From Roseisalinus antarcticus (GTDB lineage: Bacteria; Pseudomonadota; Alphaproteobacteria; Rhodobacterales; Rhodobacteraceae), in contig NZ_FWFZ01000020.1 in the NCBI RefSeq assembly GCF_900172355.1, positions 1 through 64,000 on the forward strand: 64,000 bases of DNA, in the 5' to 3' direction. How positions within the stretch are numbered: the stretch's first letter is position 1; every line of letters starts with the position of its first letter. Positions 53,290 through 64,000 of the stretch are shown here, piece by piece. The notes beneath the pieces are model-generated. The model saw only the letters and a list, made by a program, of their open reading frames with translations. It did no database searches and was not told the origin of the DNA. Position numbers and translations under genes: made by a program.

Positions 53290-53949
53290 TTGGCACATGA
53301 TACGGCAGCAGCACATGACGGTGCGCTCCTCGGGGTGGCGACAGAAGAGCTCATGGCCTGCCCCACCTGTGATTCGCTCTATCGGGCGCGGATGCCCGAC
53401 CACGGCGGCCGCGCTGTCTGCGATGTCTGCCACACGGTCCTGATCTCGCCGCGCGACAAGGCGGGGTTGAACATCATCGCGCTGACGCTCGCGGTGACGA
53501 TGCTGGTGACGGCGGCGGTGTTCTTTCCGTTCCTCGAGATCCACGTCTCGGGTCTCGGGAACAAGGCGTCGATCCTCGACGTGGCCACCAGCTTTCGCTC
53601 TGGGCTGATGATCGTCCTGTCGGTGGCGACCATCGCGATGATCGTGCTGATCCCGCTCCTGCGGACGCTGCTCCTTCTCTACGTGCTGGTGCCGGTGGTG
53701 ATGAACCTGCCGCCCGCCGCCCATGCGCGACGGGCCTTTCGCCTGTCCCAGCAGATGAAGCCCTGGGCGATGTCGGAGATCTTCGCCATCGGCTGCGCGG
53801 TGGCGCTGGTGAAAGTGGCCGACCTCGCCCAGATCGGCTTTGGCCCCGCGTTCTGGATGTTTTCGTTGCTGGTCGTCATAGTGGTGATCAACGACTCTTA
53901 CCTTTGCAGCTGGTCGGTATGGAAATCACTCGAACGCGACGAAGACTGA
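53290..53949 (+). CDS. PqiA-like membrane protein, first half
   Basis: A 219-residue inner-membrane protein. The N-terminus has a zinc-ribbon pair CPTC-x16-CDVC (in MACPTCDSLYRARMP and AVCDVCHTVLI), followed by four hydrophobic helices. It corresponds to one half of E. coli PqiA/YebS, which contains two such modules fused. TTG 53290 is taken as the start; ATG 53353 just before the ribbon is an alternative. Pqi proteins move lipids between membranes together with the MCE protein PqiB. The next gene starts inside its 3' end. Confidence 0.85.
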   Translation: MAHDTAAAHDGALLGVATEELMACPTCDSLYRARMPDHGGRAVCDVCHTVLISPRDKAGLNIIALTLAVTMLVTAAVFFPFLEIHVSGLGNKASILDVATSFRSGLMIVLSVATIAMIVLIPLLRTLLLLYVLVPVVMNLPPAAHARRAFRLSQQMKPWAMSEIFAIGCAVALVKVADLAQIGFGPAFWMFSLLVVIVVINDSYLCSWSVWKSLERDED

Positions 53950-54560
53950 CCGCCCGCGAGGCGGGGCTGGTGACCTGCCGCCGCTGCGCCCGGGTCTGGC
54001 CCAGGGGCACCGCGACATGCGGGCGTTGCGGCAGCAGGCTGCAATCGCGCGATCCCAAAAGCCTGCAACGGGTCTGGGCGTGGTGGGTCGCCGGGCTCGT
54101 CTGCTACATCCCGGCCAATCTCTACCCGATGCTCAAGACCCGCACCCTGCTGGAGGAGAGCAGCAGCACGATCGTCGGCGGGGCGATCGAGATCGCGCAC
54201 CATGGCAGCTATGGTATCGCCTTCATCATTCTTGCGGCCAGCGTGCTCATTCCGGTGGCAAAGTTCAGTGCCATTGCCTACCTCGCGCTGTCGGTCCAGA
54301 CCGGAAGCTTGCACACCGCCCCGCACCGCCAGCATCTTTACGAGATCGTTGAATTCGTGGGGCGCTGGTCGATGATTGACGTTTTCGTGGTGGCCATTCT
54401 GAGCTCACTGGTCCAATTGTCGGTCGTCGCATCCATCCAACCGGGGCCGGCGGCACTGACGTTCGCGCTGTCGGTCATCTTCACGATGTTGTCGGCGCAG
54501 TCATTCGACACGCGGCTGATCTGGGATCGCCGCCGAGCCGCCGAGGACCCAACCGCTTGA
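53919..54560 (+). CDS. PqiA-like membrane protein, second half
   Basis: A 213-residue protein with a zinc ribbon (TCRRCARVWPRG, ATCGRCGSRL) and about four membrane helices (for example WVAGLVCYIPANLYPML and GIAFIILAASVLIPVAKFSA). It is homologous to the other PqiA module, so PqiA is split into two overlapping genes here (31-nt overlap). ATG 53919 is chosen over a TTG at 53904. The stop overlaps pqiB by TTGA. Confidence 0.87.
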   Translation: MEITRTRRRLTAREAGLVTCRRCARVWPRGTATCGRCGSRLQSRDPKSLQRVWAWWVAGLVCYIPANLYPMLKTRTLLEESSSTIVGGAIEIAHHGSYGIAFIILAASVLIPVAKFSAIAYLALSVQTGSLHTAPHRQHLYEIVEFVGRWSMIDVFVVAILSSLVQLSVVASIQPGPAALTFALSVIFTMLSAQSFDTRLIWDRRRAAEDPTA

Positions 54561-57400
54561 GCGACACACCCGACACAGACCGCCAGACCGGGCCCGACGA
54601 GGTCCCGGTAGAGAAGAGCCGCAAGACCCTGTGGGAGATGATCTCGCTGATCTGGGTGATTCCGGTGCTGGCGCTCGCGGTGGCGCTCGGGGCGGCCTAT
54701 CGCAGCTATGCCGATCGCGGCCCGCTGATCGAGATCAGCTTCGACAATGCGGCGGGCGTGGCCGCTGACGAGACCGAGCTGCGCTATCGCGACATCGCCG
54801 TCGGCCTGGTCGAGGAGGTCGGGTTCAGCGAAGACCTGTCCGAGGTCGTGGTCGGTGTCCGGCTGGAAAAGCACCTCGCCCCCTTCGTCGACACGCAGTC
54901 GCGGTTCTGGGTGGTGCGCCCGCAGGTGACGGCCCAGGGGGTCTCGGGCCTCGATACGGTGCTGTCCGGCGTCTATATCCAGGGCGATTGGGACGGCGTT
55001 CCGGGGGAAGAGCAGAGCGCCTTCGTCGGCCTCAACGAGGCGCCGCTGCTGGGGGTCGAAGAGGGCGGGATCGAATTCACGATCCGCTCCGACACCGGCC
55101 TGCCGACGGGCAATACGCCGATCCTGTTCAAGGGGGTCGAGGTGGGCCGCATCGACACGCCGCGGGTGACCGAGGACGGGCTGGGCGTGGTCGCGGACGC
55201 GGTGATCTACGAAGAGCATACCGGCCTGGTGACGACCTCGACGCGGTTCTGGGACATCTCGGGGTTCAACTTCACCCTCGGCGCCTCGGGCGCCCGGCTC
55301 AATTTCAGCTCGCTCGCCTCGCTGATCTCGGGCGGCGCGACGTTCGAGACCATGGGCTCTGGCGGTGCGCCGCTGGTCGCGGGCGCGGAATACGAGCTTT
55401 TCGGGGACGAGGACGCCGCCCGCGACGATTTCCTGGTGGAGGGCGAGGGGTCGGTCGTCGACATGACCATGATCTTCGCCGAGAACCTCTCGGGTCTCTC
55501 GTCGGGCGCCCCGGTCGAGCTGGGCGGGCTGCGGATCGGCGACGTGGCCAGCATCTCGGGGATCGTGGACCGCGACCGCTTCGGCGACGGCGAGGTCCGG
55601 CTGATCGCGTCGGTGCGGATCAACCCCAACCGGATTGGCCTGACCGACGGGATGGAGGAGGACGGCCTGATCGCCTTCCTCGAAGACCGGGTGGGCGAGG
55701 GTCTGCGGGCACGGCTGACGAATGCCTCGCTGCTGACCGGCGGGCTGAAGATCGAGCTGGTAGAGCTGGATAACGCCGCCCCCGCCGCGCTGGACCTTTC
55801 CGCCGACCCCTATCCGGTCTTTCCCACGGTCGCCTCGGACGTCACCGACGTGACGGCGACCGCCCAGGGCGTGTTGCAACGGGTCAACGACCTGCCGATC
55901 GAAGAGGTGCTGAATTCCGCGGTATCCTTCCTCGACGGGGCGTCGCAGCTTGTGGGCAGCGAGGACATGCAGCAGGCCCCTGCAGAGCTGCGCGACGCGC
56001 TGGCCGCCGTGCGGAGCGTGGCGCAAAGCGACGGGGTGCAGCAATTGCCGGCGCAGGTCTCGGCGGTGGTCGCCGACCTGCAATCGACGACCGAGCAGAT
56101 CAACGCGCTGCTGGCGGAGATCGAGGCGCAGGACGCCATCGGCAAGCTGACGGCCGCCATCGAGAGCGTCAGCGCGACCGCCGACAGCCTGCCGCCGCTG
56201 GTGTCGGAGGCGAGCGCACTTCTGCAGGACGTCCGGGATCTGCCGCTGGAAGAGGTCGTGGCCCAGGCCTCGGACCTGCTGGACGCGGCCGAGCAGTTGA
56301 TCACGCAAGAGACGGTCCGCCAGGTGCCCGAACAGCTGAACGCGGCCCTGGATGAGCTGCGCCAGACGCTGGGCTCCGCCAGGGGGCTTGTCGAAAGCGA
56401 GGGCGTGCAGGCGCTGCCGGCCCAGGTTTCGGCGCTCACGACCGATCTTCAGGCGGCCAGCGGCCGGATCAATGGCCTGCTGGCCGATATCGAGGCGCAG
56501 GACGCCGTCGGCCAGATCACGGCCGCCATCGAGAGCGTCACCACCGCCGCCGACAGTCTGCCGCCGCTGGTCTCGGAGGCGAGCGCTGTCCTGACCCGTG
56601 TGCAGGAGCTTCCTTTGGAGGAGGTCGTGGCCCAGGCCTCCGGCCTGCTGGACGCGGCCGAGCAGCTGATCGACCAGGAGACCACCCGCCAGGTGCCCGA
56701 GCAGCTGAACGCCGCGCTGGCCGAGCTGCGCGAGACGCTGGGCTCCGCCCGCGGCATCGTCGAAAGCGAGGGCGTGCAGGCGCTGCCGGCGCAGGTCTCT
56801 GCGCTCACCACCGACCTTCAGGGCGCCAGCACCCGGATCAACCGCCTGCTGTCGGATTTCGAGGAGCAGGATGCCATCGGCAAGCTCACCGCCGCCATCG
56901 AGAGCTTCGGCACCACGGTCGACGGCTTGCCTTCGCTGGTCGAGCAGGCCCGCGGTATCCTGGGGCAAGCAGAGGACCTGCCGCTCGAAAGCCTTGTCGA
57001 GCAGGCGACCGGCCTGCTGGATTCGGCCGAGCAGCTGGTGAACCAGGACTCCACCCGCGAAGTGCCCGAGCAGCTGAACGCCGCGCTGGACGAGCTGCGC
57101 CAGACACTGGCAGAGTTGCGCGACGGCGGTCTGGTGGAGAATGCGAATGCGACGCTCGCCTCGGCCCGAAACGCGGCCGACGCCATCGCGGAGGCGACAG
57201 AGACCCTGCCCGCCCTCTCGGCCCAGCTGCGGCAGGTGGCGACCCAGGCGGGATCGACGCTCAGCACCTATGACCGTGACTCCGAGTTCTCGCGCGATGT
57301 AAGGATGGCCATCCGCCAGGTTCAGGCCGCGGCGGATTCGATCGACCGGCTGGCCCGGACGCTGGAGCGAAACCCGAACTCGCTGATATTGGGACGGTGA
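54557..57400 (+). CDS. pqiB: PqiB-type MCE lipid-transport protein with tandem helical repeats
   Basis: A 947-residue protein with TTG as start (TTGA overlap with the gene before). One N-terminal membrane helix (about 27-49) is followed by three MCE domains (about 53-150, 168-265 and 299-405), which in the PqiB family form stacked hexameric rings in the periplasm. From residue 446 the protein consists of tandem helical repeats: units of 116, 123 and 123 residues and a fourth partial unit, each opening LPxE and containing VPEQLNAALxEL. E. coli PqiB is about 546 residues. The extra length should extend the C-terminal helical needle reaching the outer membrane. Confidence 0.9.
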   Translation: MSDTPDTDRQTGPDEVPVEKSRKTLWEMISLIWVIPVLALAVALGAAYRSYADRGPLIEISFDNAAGVAADETELRYRDIAVGLVEEVGFSEDLSEVVVGVRLEKHLAPFVDTQSRFWVVRPQVTAQGVSGLDTVLSGVYIQGDWDGVPGEEQSAFVGLNEAPLLGVEEGGIEFTIRSDTGLPTGNTPILFKGVEVGRIDTPRVTEDGLGVVADAVIYEEHTGLVTTSTRFWDISGFNFTLGASGARLNFSSLASLISGGATFETMGSGGAPLVAGAEYELFGDEDAARDDFLVEGEGSVVDMTMIFAENLSGLSSGAPVELGGLRIGDVASISGIVDRDRFGDGEVRLIASVRINPNRIGLTDGMEEDGLIAFLEDRVGEGLRARLTNASLLTGGLKIELVELDNAAPAALDLSADPYPVFPTVASDVTDVTATAQGVLQRVNDLPIEEVLNSAVSFLDGASQLVGSEDMQQAPAELRDALAAVRSVAQSDGVQQLPAQVSAVVADLQSTTEQINALLAEIEAQDAIGKLTAAIESVSATADSLPPLVSEASALLQDVRDLPLEEVVAQASDLLDAAEQLITQETVRQVPEQLNAALDELRQTLGSARGLVESEGVQALPAQVSALTTDLQAASGRINGLLADIEAQDAVGQITAAIESVTTAADSLPPLVSEASAVLTRVQELPLEEVVAQASGLLDAAEQLIDQETTRQVPEQLNAALAELRETLGSARGIVESEGVQALPAQVSALTTDLQGASTRINRLLSDFEEQDAIGKLTAAIESFGTTVDGLPSLVEQARGILGQAEDLPLESLVEQATGLLDSAEQLVNQDSTREVPEQLNAALDELRQTLAELRDGGLVENANATLASARNAADAIAEATETLPALSAQLRQVATQAGSTLSTYDRDSEFSRDVRMAIRQVQAAADSIDRLARTLERNPNSLILGR
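55892..57250 (+). repeat. Tandem about 369-bp repeats inside pqiB
   Basis: Unit 1 is 55892-56239 (348 bp), unit 2 is 56240-56608 (369 bp), unit 3 is 56609-56977 (369 bp), and unit 4 is partial from 56978. Units 2 and 3 are closely similar at the nucleotide level by eye, so that duplication is recent; unit 1 is more diverged and lacks 7 codons. All units keep the reading frame. Confidence 0.9.
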
Positions 57401-57969
57401 CCATGGAAATCTCGACCTCTCTCAAGACCGCCGCGATCCTGGCCGCCGTGCTGCTTGGTGGCTGTGCCAAGGAAGTGCGCTATACCGTGCCGCAGGCGGA
57501 GCCGGAGGTGCGCGTCGCCTCGATCTACAGCAGCGTGGAAGTGGTCGAGGTGACCTTGCCGGACTATGCCGCGGCCGAGGATATCTACCTGTTGCAGCCC
57601 GACGGCGGCATTTCGGCGCTCGGTCCGCTCTGGGCCGACGACCCGGCCCGCGCGGTCACGCTGCAATTGTCCCGCGACCTGGGCGCGATCATCGGCCGCA
57701 ACGTGGCACCCGAGCCCTGGCCCTTCCGCAGCTTCGCCGACGCGCGGCTGGATGTGCGGATGGAGGAATTCGTGGCCACGTCGAACGGGACGTTCCGCAT
57801 CGCCGGGCAGTATTTCGTGGCCCCCGAATCCGGCGGGCGCGACCGCGCGGGACAGTTCAGCATCGAGGTGCCGCTGGCCGCGCAGGACTCGCCCGGCGCC
57901 ATCGCCGCCGCCCGCAGCCAGGCGGTCGCGACCCTCGCGGCGCAAGTGGCGCGGAACGGCCTGCGCTAG
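57397..57969 (+). CDS. pqiC: PqiC-type outer-membrane lipoprotein
   Basis: A 190-residue lipoprotein with GTG start overlapping the pqiB stop (GTGA) and a second possible start ATG at 57403. The lipobox is LLGGC (about residues 20-24). The rest resembles the ABC-transport auxiliary lipoprotein domain of PqiC/YmbA (YTVPQAEPEVRVASIYSSVE, DPARAVTLQLSRDLGAIIG, SFADARLDVRMEEF). It would cap the PqiB needle at the outer membrane. Its stop overlaps the convergent oxyR stop by 4 nt. Confidence 0.85.
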   Translation: MTMEISTSLKTAAILAAVLLGGCAKEVRYTVPQAEPEVRVASIYSSVEVVEVTLPDYAAAEDIYLLQPDGGISALGPLWADDPARAVTLQLSRDLGAIIGRNVAPEPWPFRSFADARLDVRMEEFVATSNGTFRIAGQYFVAPESGGRDRAGQFSIEVPLAAQDSPGAIAAARSQAVATLAAQVARNGLR

Positions 57970-58907
57970 ACAGGATCAGCCGGGGGCGGGGCCTGCGGCC
58001 GATGCTGCGCTCGCAGCGCCCCCGCTGATTGCCGCACCACTTCCGAGATCGGCAGGAGCTGGGCCGCCAGCGGGCTGGCCTTGCGCCAGATCATTCCGAT
58101 CGTGCGCGACGGGCGTGGTGGCGCCTCGAACTGCGCGACAGCGACATCGGCGGAACGGGTCTCGATCGGGACGGCCATCTCGGGGATCAGCGTGACGCCC
58201 ATCCCGGCGCCGACCATCTGCACCAGCGTGGTCAGAGAGCTGCCGTCCAGCAATTCCCGCGGCCGGGCCGAGGCCGCGTTGCAGAACGACAGCGCCTGGT
58301 CGCGAAAGCAATGCCCCTCCTCCAGCAGCAGCAGGCGCAGGGTGCGCAGGGCTGCGGCGCCGGGAACGGGCTTGTCCGCGTCCGCCGCGGGCCGGACCAG
58401 CACGAAGGATTCCTCGAAAAGCGCCACCTCGGCGAACGACGCCTCGGACACGGGCAGGGCGACGATGGCGGCGTCCAGTCGCCCGGCAGAGAGCTCTGCG
58501 ATCAGCTTCTGCGTCATCGTTTCGCGCACATGAAGGTCGAGCCCGGCATGGGAGTGGGCCAGCTGTCCGAGGATCGTGGGCAGCAGGTAGGGCGCCACGG
58601 TCGGGATGATGCCGATGCGCAGCCGCCCCACAAGCCGGTCCCGGGACGCGCGGGCCAGATCGCCCAGCTCGTCGACCGAGGTCAGGATCTGCCGGACCCG
58701 CTGGGCGAAATCCTCGCCGAAGGCCGTGAGCCGCACCTGCCGCGGCCCGCGCTCGAACAGCGGCGTGCCGAGCGTTTCCTCAAGCTCGCGGATCTGCATC
58801 GACAGCGCGGGTTGCGAGATTGCGCTGGCCTCGGCGGCTCGGCCGAAATGGCCGTGCCGGGCCAGCGCCTCGAAATAGCGCAGCTGCTTCAGGGTCAGGT
58901 TCCTCAT
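57966..58907 (-). CDS. oxyR: Hydrogen-peroxide-sensing regulator OxyR
   Basis: A 313-residue LysR regulator. The HTH reads YFEALARHGHFGRAAEASAI then SQPALSMQIRELEETLG. The redox pair C200 and C209 (EEGHCFRDQALSFCNA) corresponds to E. coli OxyR C199/C208 in spacing and context, so peroxide should form the activating disulphide. It is divergent from katG, its expected target. A partial OxyR-like element overlaps its own start codon. Confidence 0.95.
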   Translation of the reverse strand: MRNLTLKQLRYFEALARHGHFGRAAEASAISQPALSMQIRELEETLGTPLFERGPRQVRLTAFGEDFAQRVRQILTSVDELGDLARASRDRLVGRLRIGIIPTVAPYLLPTILGQLAHSHAGLDLHVRETMTQKLIAELSAGRLDAAIVALPVSEASFAEVALFEESFVLVRPAADADKPVPGAAALRTLRLLLLEEGHCFRDQALSFCNAASARPRELLDGSSLTTLVQMVGAGMGVTLIPEMAVPIETRSADVAVAQFEAPPRPSRTIGMIWRKASPLAAQLLPISEVVRQSAGALRAQHRPQAPPPADPV

Positions 58908-58920
58908 AAGCTGAGCCTAT
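58906..58920. promoter_or_regulatory. Candidate OxyR half-site at the oxyR start
   Basis: ATAA (58906-58909), 7 nt, CTAT (58917-58920) matches one ATAG-N7-CTAT half of the E. coli OxyR consensus except for one base. The second half downstream is poor. It overlaps the oxyR initiation codon, which would fit autoregulation, but the evidence is weak. The rest of the 259-nt oxyR-katG region holds no gene. Confidence 0.25.
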
Positions 58921-58968
58921 CATCCCGATCAGAATTCCCGACTTAAACTAATGGCCGGGCTTTGGTAG

Positions 58969-61374
<2,406 letters not shown>

Positions 61375-61406
61375 GCGGACGCCGGGGGGCCGGCGGCTTG
61401 ACAAAA

Positions 61407-61440
61407 AGAACGGCGCCCCGGGCCTCCGGGGCGCCGTTCT
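61407..61440 (-). terminator. Bidirectional terminator between katG and the helicase gene
   Basis: AGAACGGCGCCCCG (61407-61420) pairs with CGGGGCGCCGTTCT (61427-61440) around a 6-nt loop. On the minus strand the stem is followed by TTTTTGT, a good T-tract for the helicase transcript. On the plus strand only GCGTTTG follows, but it lies 33 nt after katG and may work both ways. Confidence 0.8.
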
Positions 61441-61502
61441 GCGTTTGCGGGCGTTGCCGGGCGCGGGAGAGGTCGCCCGGTCCCGCTTCGGCCGTGGCTG
61501 GC

Positions 61503-63608
61503 CTAGCGTGGTTTGCGCTTGGGCGGTTCCGTGCCGCCGGGGCGGGGGCCCTTGGGCTTGCCCCCAGTCGGTGCGCCGGGTTTGCCCTTGCCGGGACGAC
61601 CCGCGCGACCGCCGCGTGACGCGGCGGCGGCCTTGTTCGAAGACGTCTTGCCGTGCCGGGGCTTGGTCTTGGCCGGCTTGCCGGTGCCCCCGGGTGCCGG
61701 CGCGTCGGCCCGTTTGCCGGGGTCGTTGGGCGGGTTGACCCTGGGCGCAGGGGCGTCGGCCGCGCGGGGGGCGGCGGCCATGTGCTTGGGTTTCGCGTAT
61801 TTCGGCTTTGCCCACTTTTCCTTGCGCACTTTCGCGGGCGGATCCTGCTGGGTCTTGGCGGGGGCGCTGAGCCTTGCAGGCTCTGGCACCGCCTTCTCGG
61901 CAGCGGCAGCGGCGGGCGGGGGGGGGGGCGAGGGCGGCGGGGCGTCGTCGACCGGATCCCATGTCTTGGCGGGGCGCGGCGCCGGACGCTCTGGCTGCGG
62001 CCGGTGGGCGGGCGGCTTGCCGGAGCCGCCCATATCCGGCGGGCCATCGAGGGCGCGGGCCTTGATGCCCTCTTCGAGTTGGCCGTCCTGGCCCAGCGCA
62101 GCCATGAAACCGGGCGCGGAAGGCGCGGTCAGTTCCACGAAGGTTTCCGTCGCCTGAACCCGGATCGCGCCGATGTCGTCCTTCGAGAGGTTCCCGGCCC
62201 GCAGCAGCATCGGCAACAGCCAGCGCGGCTCGGCCCGCTGATCGCGGCCGACGGAAATGCTGATCCACGCGCTGGGGCCAAAAGGCTTGCGATCCTTCGG
62301 TGAGGGCTTGGTGTCCGGGGGCGACAGGTCCTCGGGCGCTGAATGGCGCGAGCGGTAGAGCCGCAGATACGCCGCCGCCAATTGCTCGGGCGCGTAGAGC
62401 GCGGCGAGCCGTCTGGCGAAGTCGGCCTCCGGGCCGGAGACCTCCTCCTGCCAGACCGGATCGGCGAGCAGACGCTCCTCGTCCCGGCGCTGGACGTCCT
62501 CGGCCGAGGGGGCGGTCGTCCATTCGGCGTCGATCTTGGCGAATTTCAGCAGGCGCTGGGTCCGGCTGACCGCCTTGGGCGGCACGATCATGGCCGAAAT
62601 GCCCTTGCGCCCGGCGCGGCCCGTACGGCCCGATCGGTGCAGCAGGCTTTCGGCGTTGGTCGGCAGCTCGGCGTGCACCACCAGGTCGAGGTTGGGCAGG
62701 TCGATCCCCCGCGCGGCCACGTCGGTCGCCACGCAAACCCGGGCGCGGCCGTCGCGCATGGCTTGCAGGGCGTGGGTCCGCTCGGCCTGGCTGAGCTCTC
62801 CGGACAGGCTGACCACGGCAAAGCCCCGGTTGGCGAAGCGGGCCATCAGCCGGCTGACGGCCGCGCGGGTGTTGGCGAAGACGATGGCGCTTTGCGCTTC
62901 GTGATACCGCAGCACGTTGATGATGGCGTTCTCGGCATCCACCTGGGCCACCCGCAGCGCCTGATAGGTGATGTCGGCATGCTGCCGCGCCCCGCTGACG
63001 GTCGCCACGCGCACGGCGTCGCGCTGATAGGTCTTGGCGAGCGTCACGATCGCCGGCGGCACGGTGGCCGAGAACATCAGCGTGCGCTTGTCCCCGGGGG
63101 CCTCGCCCAACATGAACTCCAGATCCTCGCGAAAGCCGAGGTCGAGCATCTCGTCGGCCTCGTCGAGCACGACCGCCCGCAGGCCGGTCATGTCGAGCGA
63201 CCCGCGCTGGATGTGGTCGCGCAGGCGGCCCGGCGTGCCCACGACGATATGCGCACCGCGCTCCAGCTGGCGGCGCTCGGTGCGCATGTCCATCCCGCCC
63301 ACGCAGGACGTCACCCGGGCGCCGGCCTTGGCGTAAAGCCAGCTCAACTCTCGCATCACCTGAAGCGCCAGTTCGCGGGTGGGGGCGACCACCAGCGCAA
63401 GGGGCGTGGCGGCCGGGCCGAGCTTGCCGCTGTCGTCCATCAGGGTCGGCGCGATGGCAAGCCCGAAGCCCACCGTCTTGCCCGATCCGGTCTGGGCCGA
63501 GACCAGCAGGTCGGCCCCCTCCAGTTCCGGCGCCGTGACCGCCTCTTGCACAGCGGTCAATTGCTCGTAGCCGCGCTCGGCGAGCGCTTCGGAAAGGGTG
63601 GGGATCAT
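61503..63608 (-). CDS. DEAD-box RNA helicase with DbpA-like domain and long disordered tail
   Basis: A 701-residue helicase of the DeaD/CsdA type. Walker A is AQTGSGKT (38-45), DEAD is at 149-152, SAT at 180-182 and HRSGRTGR at 324-331. A DbpA-type RNA-binding domain is at about 458-510 (RWLLPMLLRAGNLSKDDIGA). Residues about 520-701 are low complexity, rich in Lys, Pro, Gly, Ala and Arg, ending GGTEPPKRKPR, and probably bind RNA or promote condensates. The start at 63608 (MIPTLSEALAERGYEQLTAV) places the Q-region first; longer frames lack helicase similarity. DeaD-type helicases act in ribosome assembly and cold adaptation. Confidence 0.92.
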   Translation of the reverse strand: MIPTLSEALAERGYEQLTAVQEAVTAPELEGADLLVSAQTGSGKTVGFGLAIAPTLMDDSGKLGPAATPLALVVAPTRELALQVMRELSWLYAKAGARVTSCVGGMDMRTERRQLERGAHIVVGTPGRLRDHIQRGSLDMTGLRAVVLDEADEMLDLGFREDLEFMLGEAPGDKRTLMFSATVPPAIVTLAKTYQRDAVRVATVSGARQHADITYQALRVAQVDAENAIINVLRYHEAQSAIVFANTRAAVSRLMARFANRGFAVVSLSGELSQAERTHALQAMRDGRARVCVATDVAARGIDLPNLDLVVHAELPTNAESLLHRSGRTGRAGRKGISAMIVPPKAVSRTQRLLKFAKIDAEWTTAPSAEDVQRRDEERLLADPVWQEEVSGPEADFARRLAALYAPEQLAAAYLRLYRSRHSAPEDLSPPDTKPSPKDRKPFGPSAWISISVGRDQRAEPRWLLPMLLRAGNLSKDDIGAIRVQATETFVELTAPSAPGFMAALGQDGQLEEGIKARALDGPPDMGGSGKPPAHRPQPERPAPRPAKTWDPVDDAPPPSPPPPPAAAAAEKAVPEPARLSAPAKTQQDPPAKVRKEKWAKPKYAKPKHMAAAPRAADAPAPRVNPPNDPGKRADAPAPGGTGKPAKTKPRHGKTSSNKAAAASRGGRAGRPGKGKPGAPTGGKPKGPRPGGTEPPKRKPR

Positions 63609-64000
63609 CGAGAGGTCAGTCCATGAAGTTGAGGCGCGCAAATCGCGGCATGTCGGCGCGAGATCTGCGCAAGCCCAAGCTGGTAACGCCGCTGGCGGCG
63701 AAAGTATATGGCAGATCGGCGCAAAGTCGCCTTGCACCTGGCGACCGGCGCGAATCGCCCCGCCGGCGTGATTGCCCGATTCGTGCGCATCTGACAGCGC
63801 CATGCGCAGATGTCACGTCCGGAGCCTCAAGAAGTTGCCTGTTTCGTGAGCGCTACCGGGGGCGGCTCTTATTGCTATCTCAAGGCGCGAAAAAGGTTTT
63901 TGATGAAATTTCCAATTGACTGCGGCGCTTTGGTTCGATCCAGGCAAATCCGGATTGATTCAGAATACTGTATACTATGTTCGTCCCGTCGGTATCCTTC
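63609..64000. other. Helicase upstream region and window end, no gene identified
   Basis: 392 nt with no convincing coding sequence; a 98-codon plus-strand frame at 63623-63919 is Arg-rich and lacks a ribosome-binding site. A minus-strand -10-like TATACT (complement of 63703-63708) lies about 95 nt upstream of the helicase start and would give a structured leader. The last 150 nt become AT-rich (with GTATAC near 63970), possibly the start of another intergenic or acquired region. Confidence 0.4.

Noticed and set aside
55892-57250. CRISPR-like tandem repeats
   Set aside because: The repeats are about 369 bp, contiguous and in frame within pqiB; there are no short repeats with unique spacers.
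63623-63919. A 98-codon plus-strand gene upstream of the helicase
   Set aside because: It has no ribosome-binding site, an Arg-rich composition, and lies over the helicase promoter region.

Overview
The window is about 65% GC chromosomal DNA from an alphaproteobacterium, most likely a member of the Rhodobacteraceae. The clues are the bzt/aap-type amino-acid transporter, an ATP12 chaperone gene beside rluC, the rpmH-rnpA-yidD / yidC / engB / argB neighbourhood, an L3 protein with an Ala/Glu-rich tail, and a ribosomal superoperon interrupted by unrelated genes. Genes are densely packed, with many ATGA, TGATG or TTGA overlaps. There is no rRNA gene, CRISPR array or intact insertion sequence. One tRNA gene, tRNA-Arg(ACG), is present.

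Region 1-20.8 kb is the tuf - S10 - spc - alpha ribosomal cluster in the usual order. It is broken three times. Between rplP and rpmC lie a secreted lysozyme-like gene, a 2OG-Fe(II)-oxygenase-like gene and an AT-rich HEPN-like gene. Between rpmD and rplO lie a Tat-exported metallo-hydrolase and a UGT-type glycosyltransferase. Between adk and rpsM lie two paralogous four-cysteine secreted proteins. The first two breaks are preceded by hairpins, and a candidate sigma-70 promoter stands before the ribosomal genes after each break (about 7432, 14346 and 18108). The cluster ends at a strong terminator after rplQ.

Region 20.8-31 kb holds a LuxR-type solo regulator with a divergent 49-codon small gene, then rarA-crcB-rluC-atp12, then the bztABCD amino-acid ABC transporter, whose BztC carries a large helical insertion, and a VOC-fold gene.

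Region 31-43.7 kb is mostly minus strand: rpmH-rnpA-yidD from a good promoter, then ttcA, a GGDEF/EAL protein, yidC, engB, argB, a shortened ferredoxin-like gene and sixA. On the plus strand are a DUF3833 lipoprotein, a TVP38-type membrane protein, a MerA-like flavoprotein and an orphan histidine kinase, followed by tRNA-Arg.

Region 43.7-64 kb is accessory or metabolic. It contains an AT-rich orphan gene next to the tRNA; an iorAB-type molybdenum hydroxylase with a TetR regulator and a cytochrome c gene frameshifted at a 10-G run; a LysR-controlled non-phosphorylating arabinose/galactose oxidation pair; a pqi lipid-transport operon with split PqiA and a PqiB carrying roughly 123-residue tandem repeats; oxyR divergent from katG; and a DEAD-box RNA helicase with a long disordered tail.

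The best candidates for new biology are the repeat-extended PqiB, the coiled-coil insertion in BztC, the 49-aa gene beside the LuxR solo, the four-cysteine paralogues, and the mirrored hairpin pair in the spc segment.
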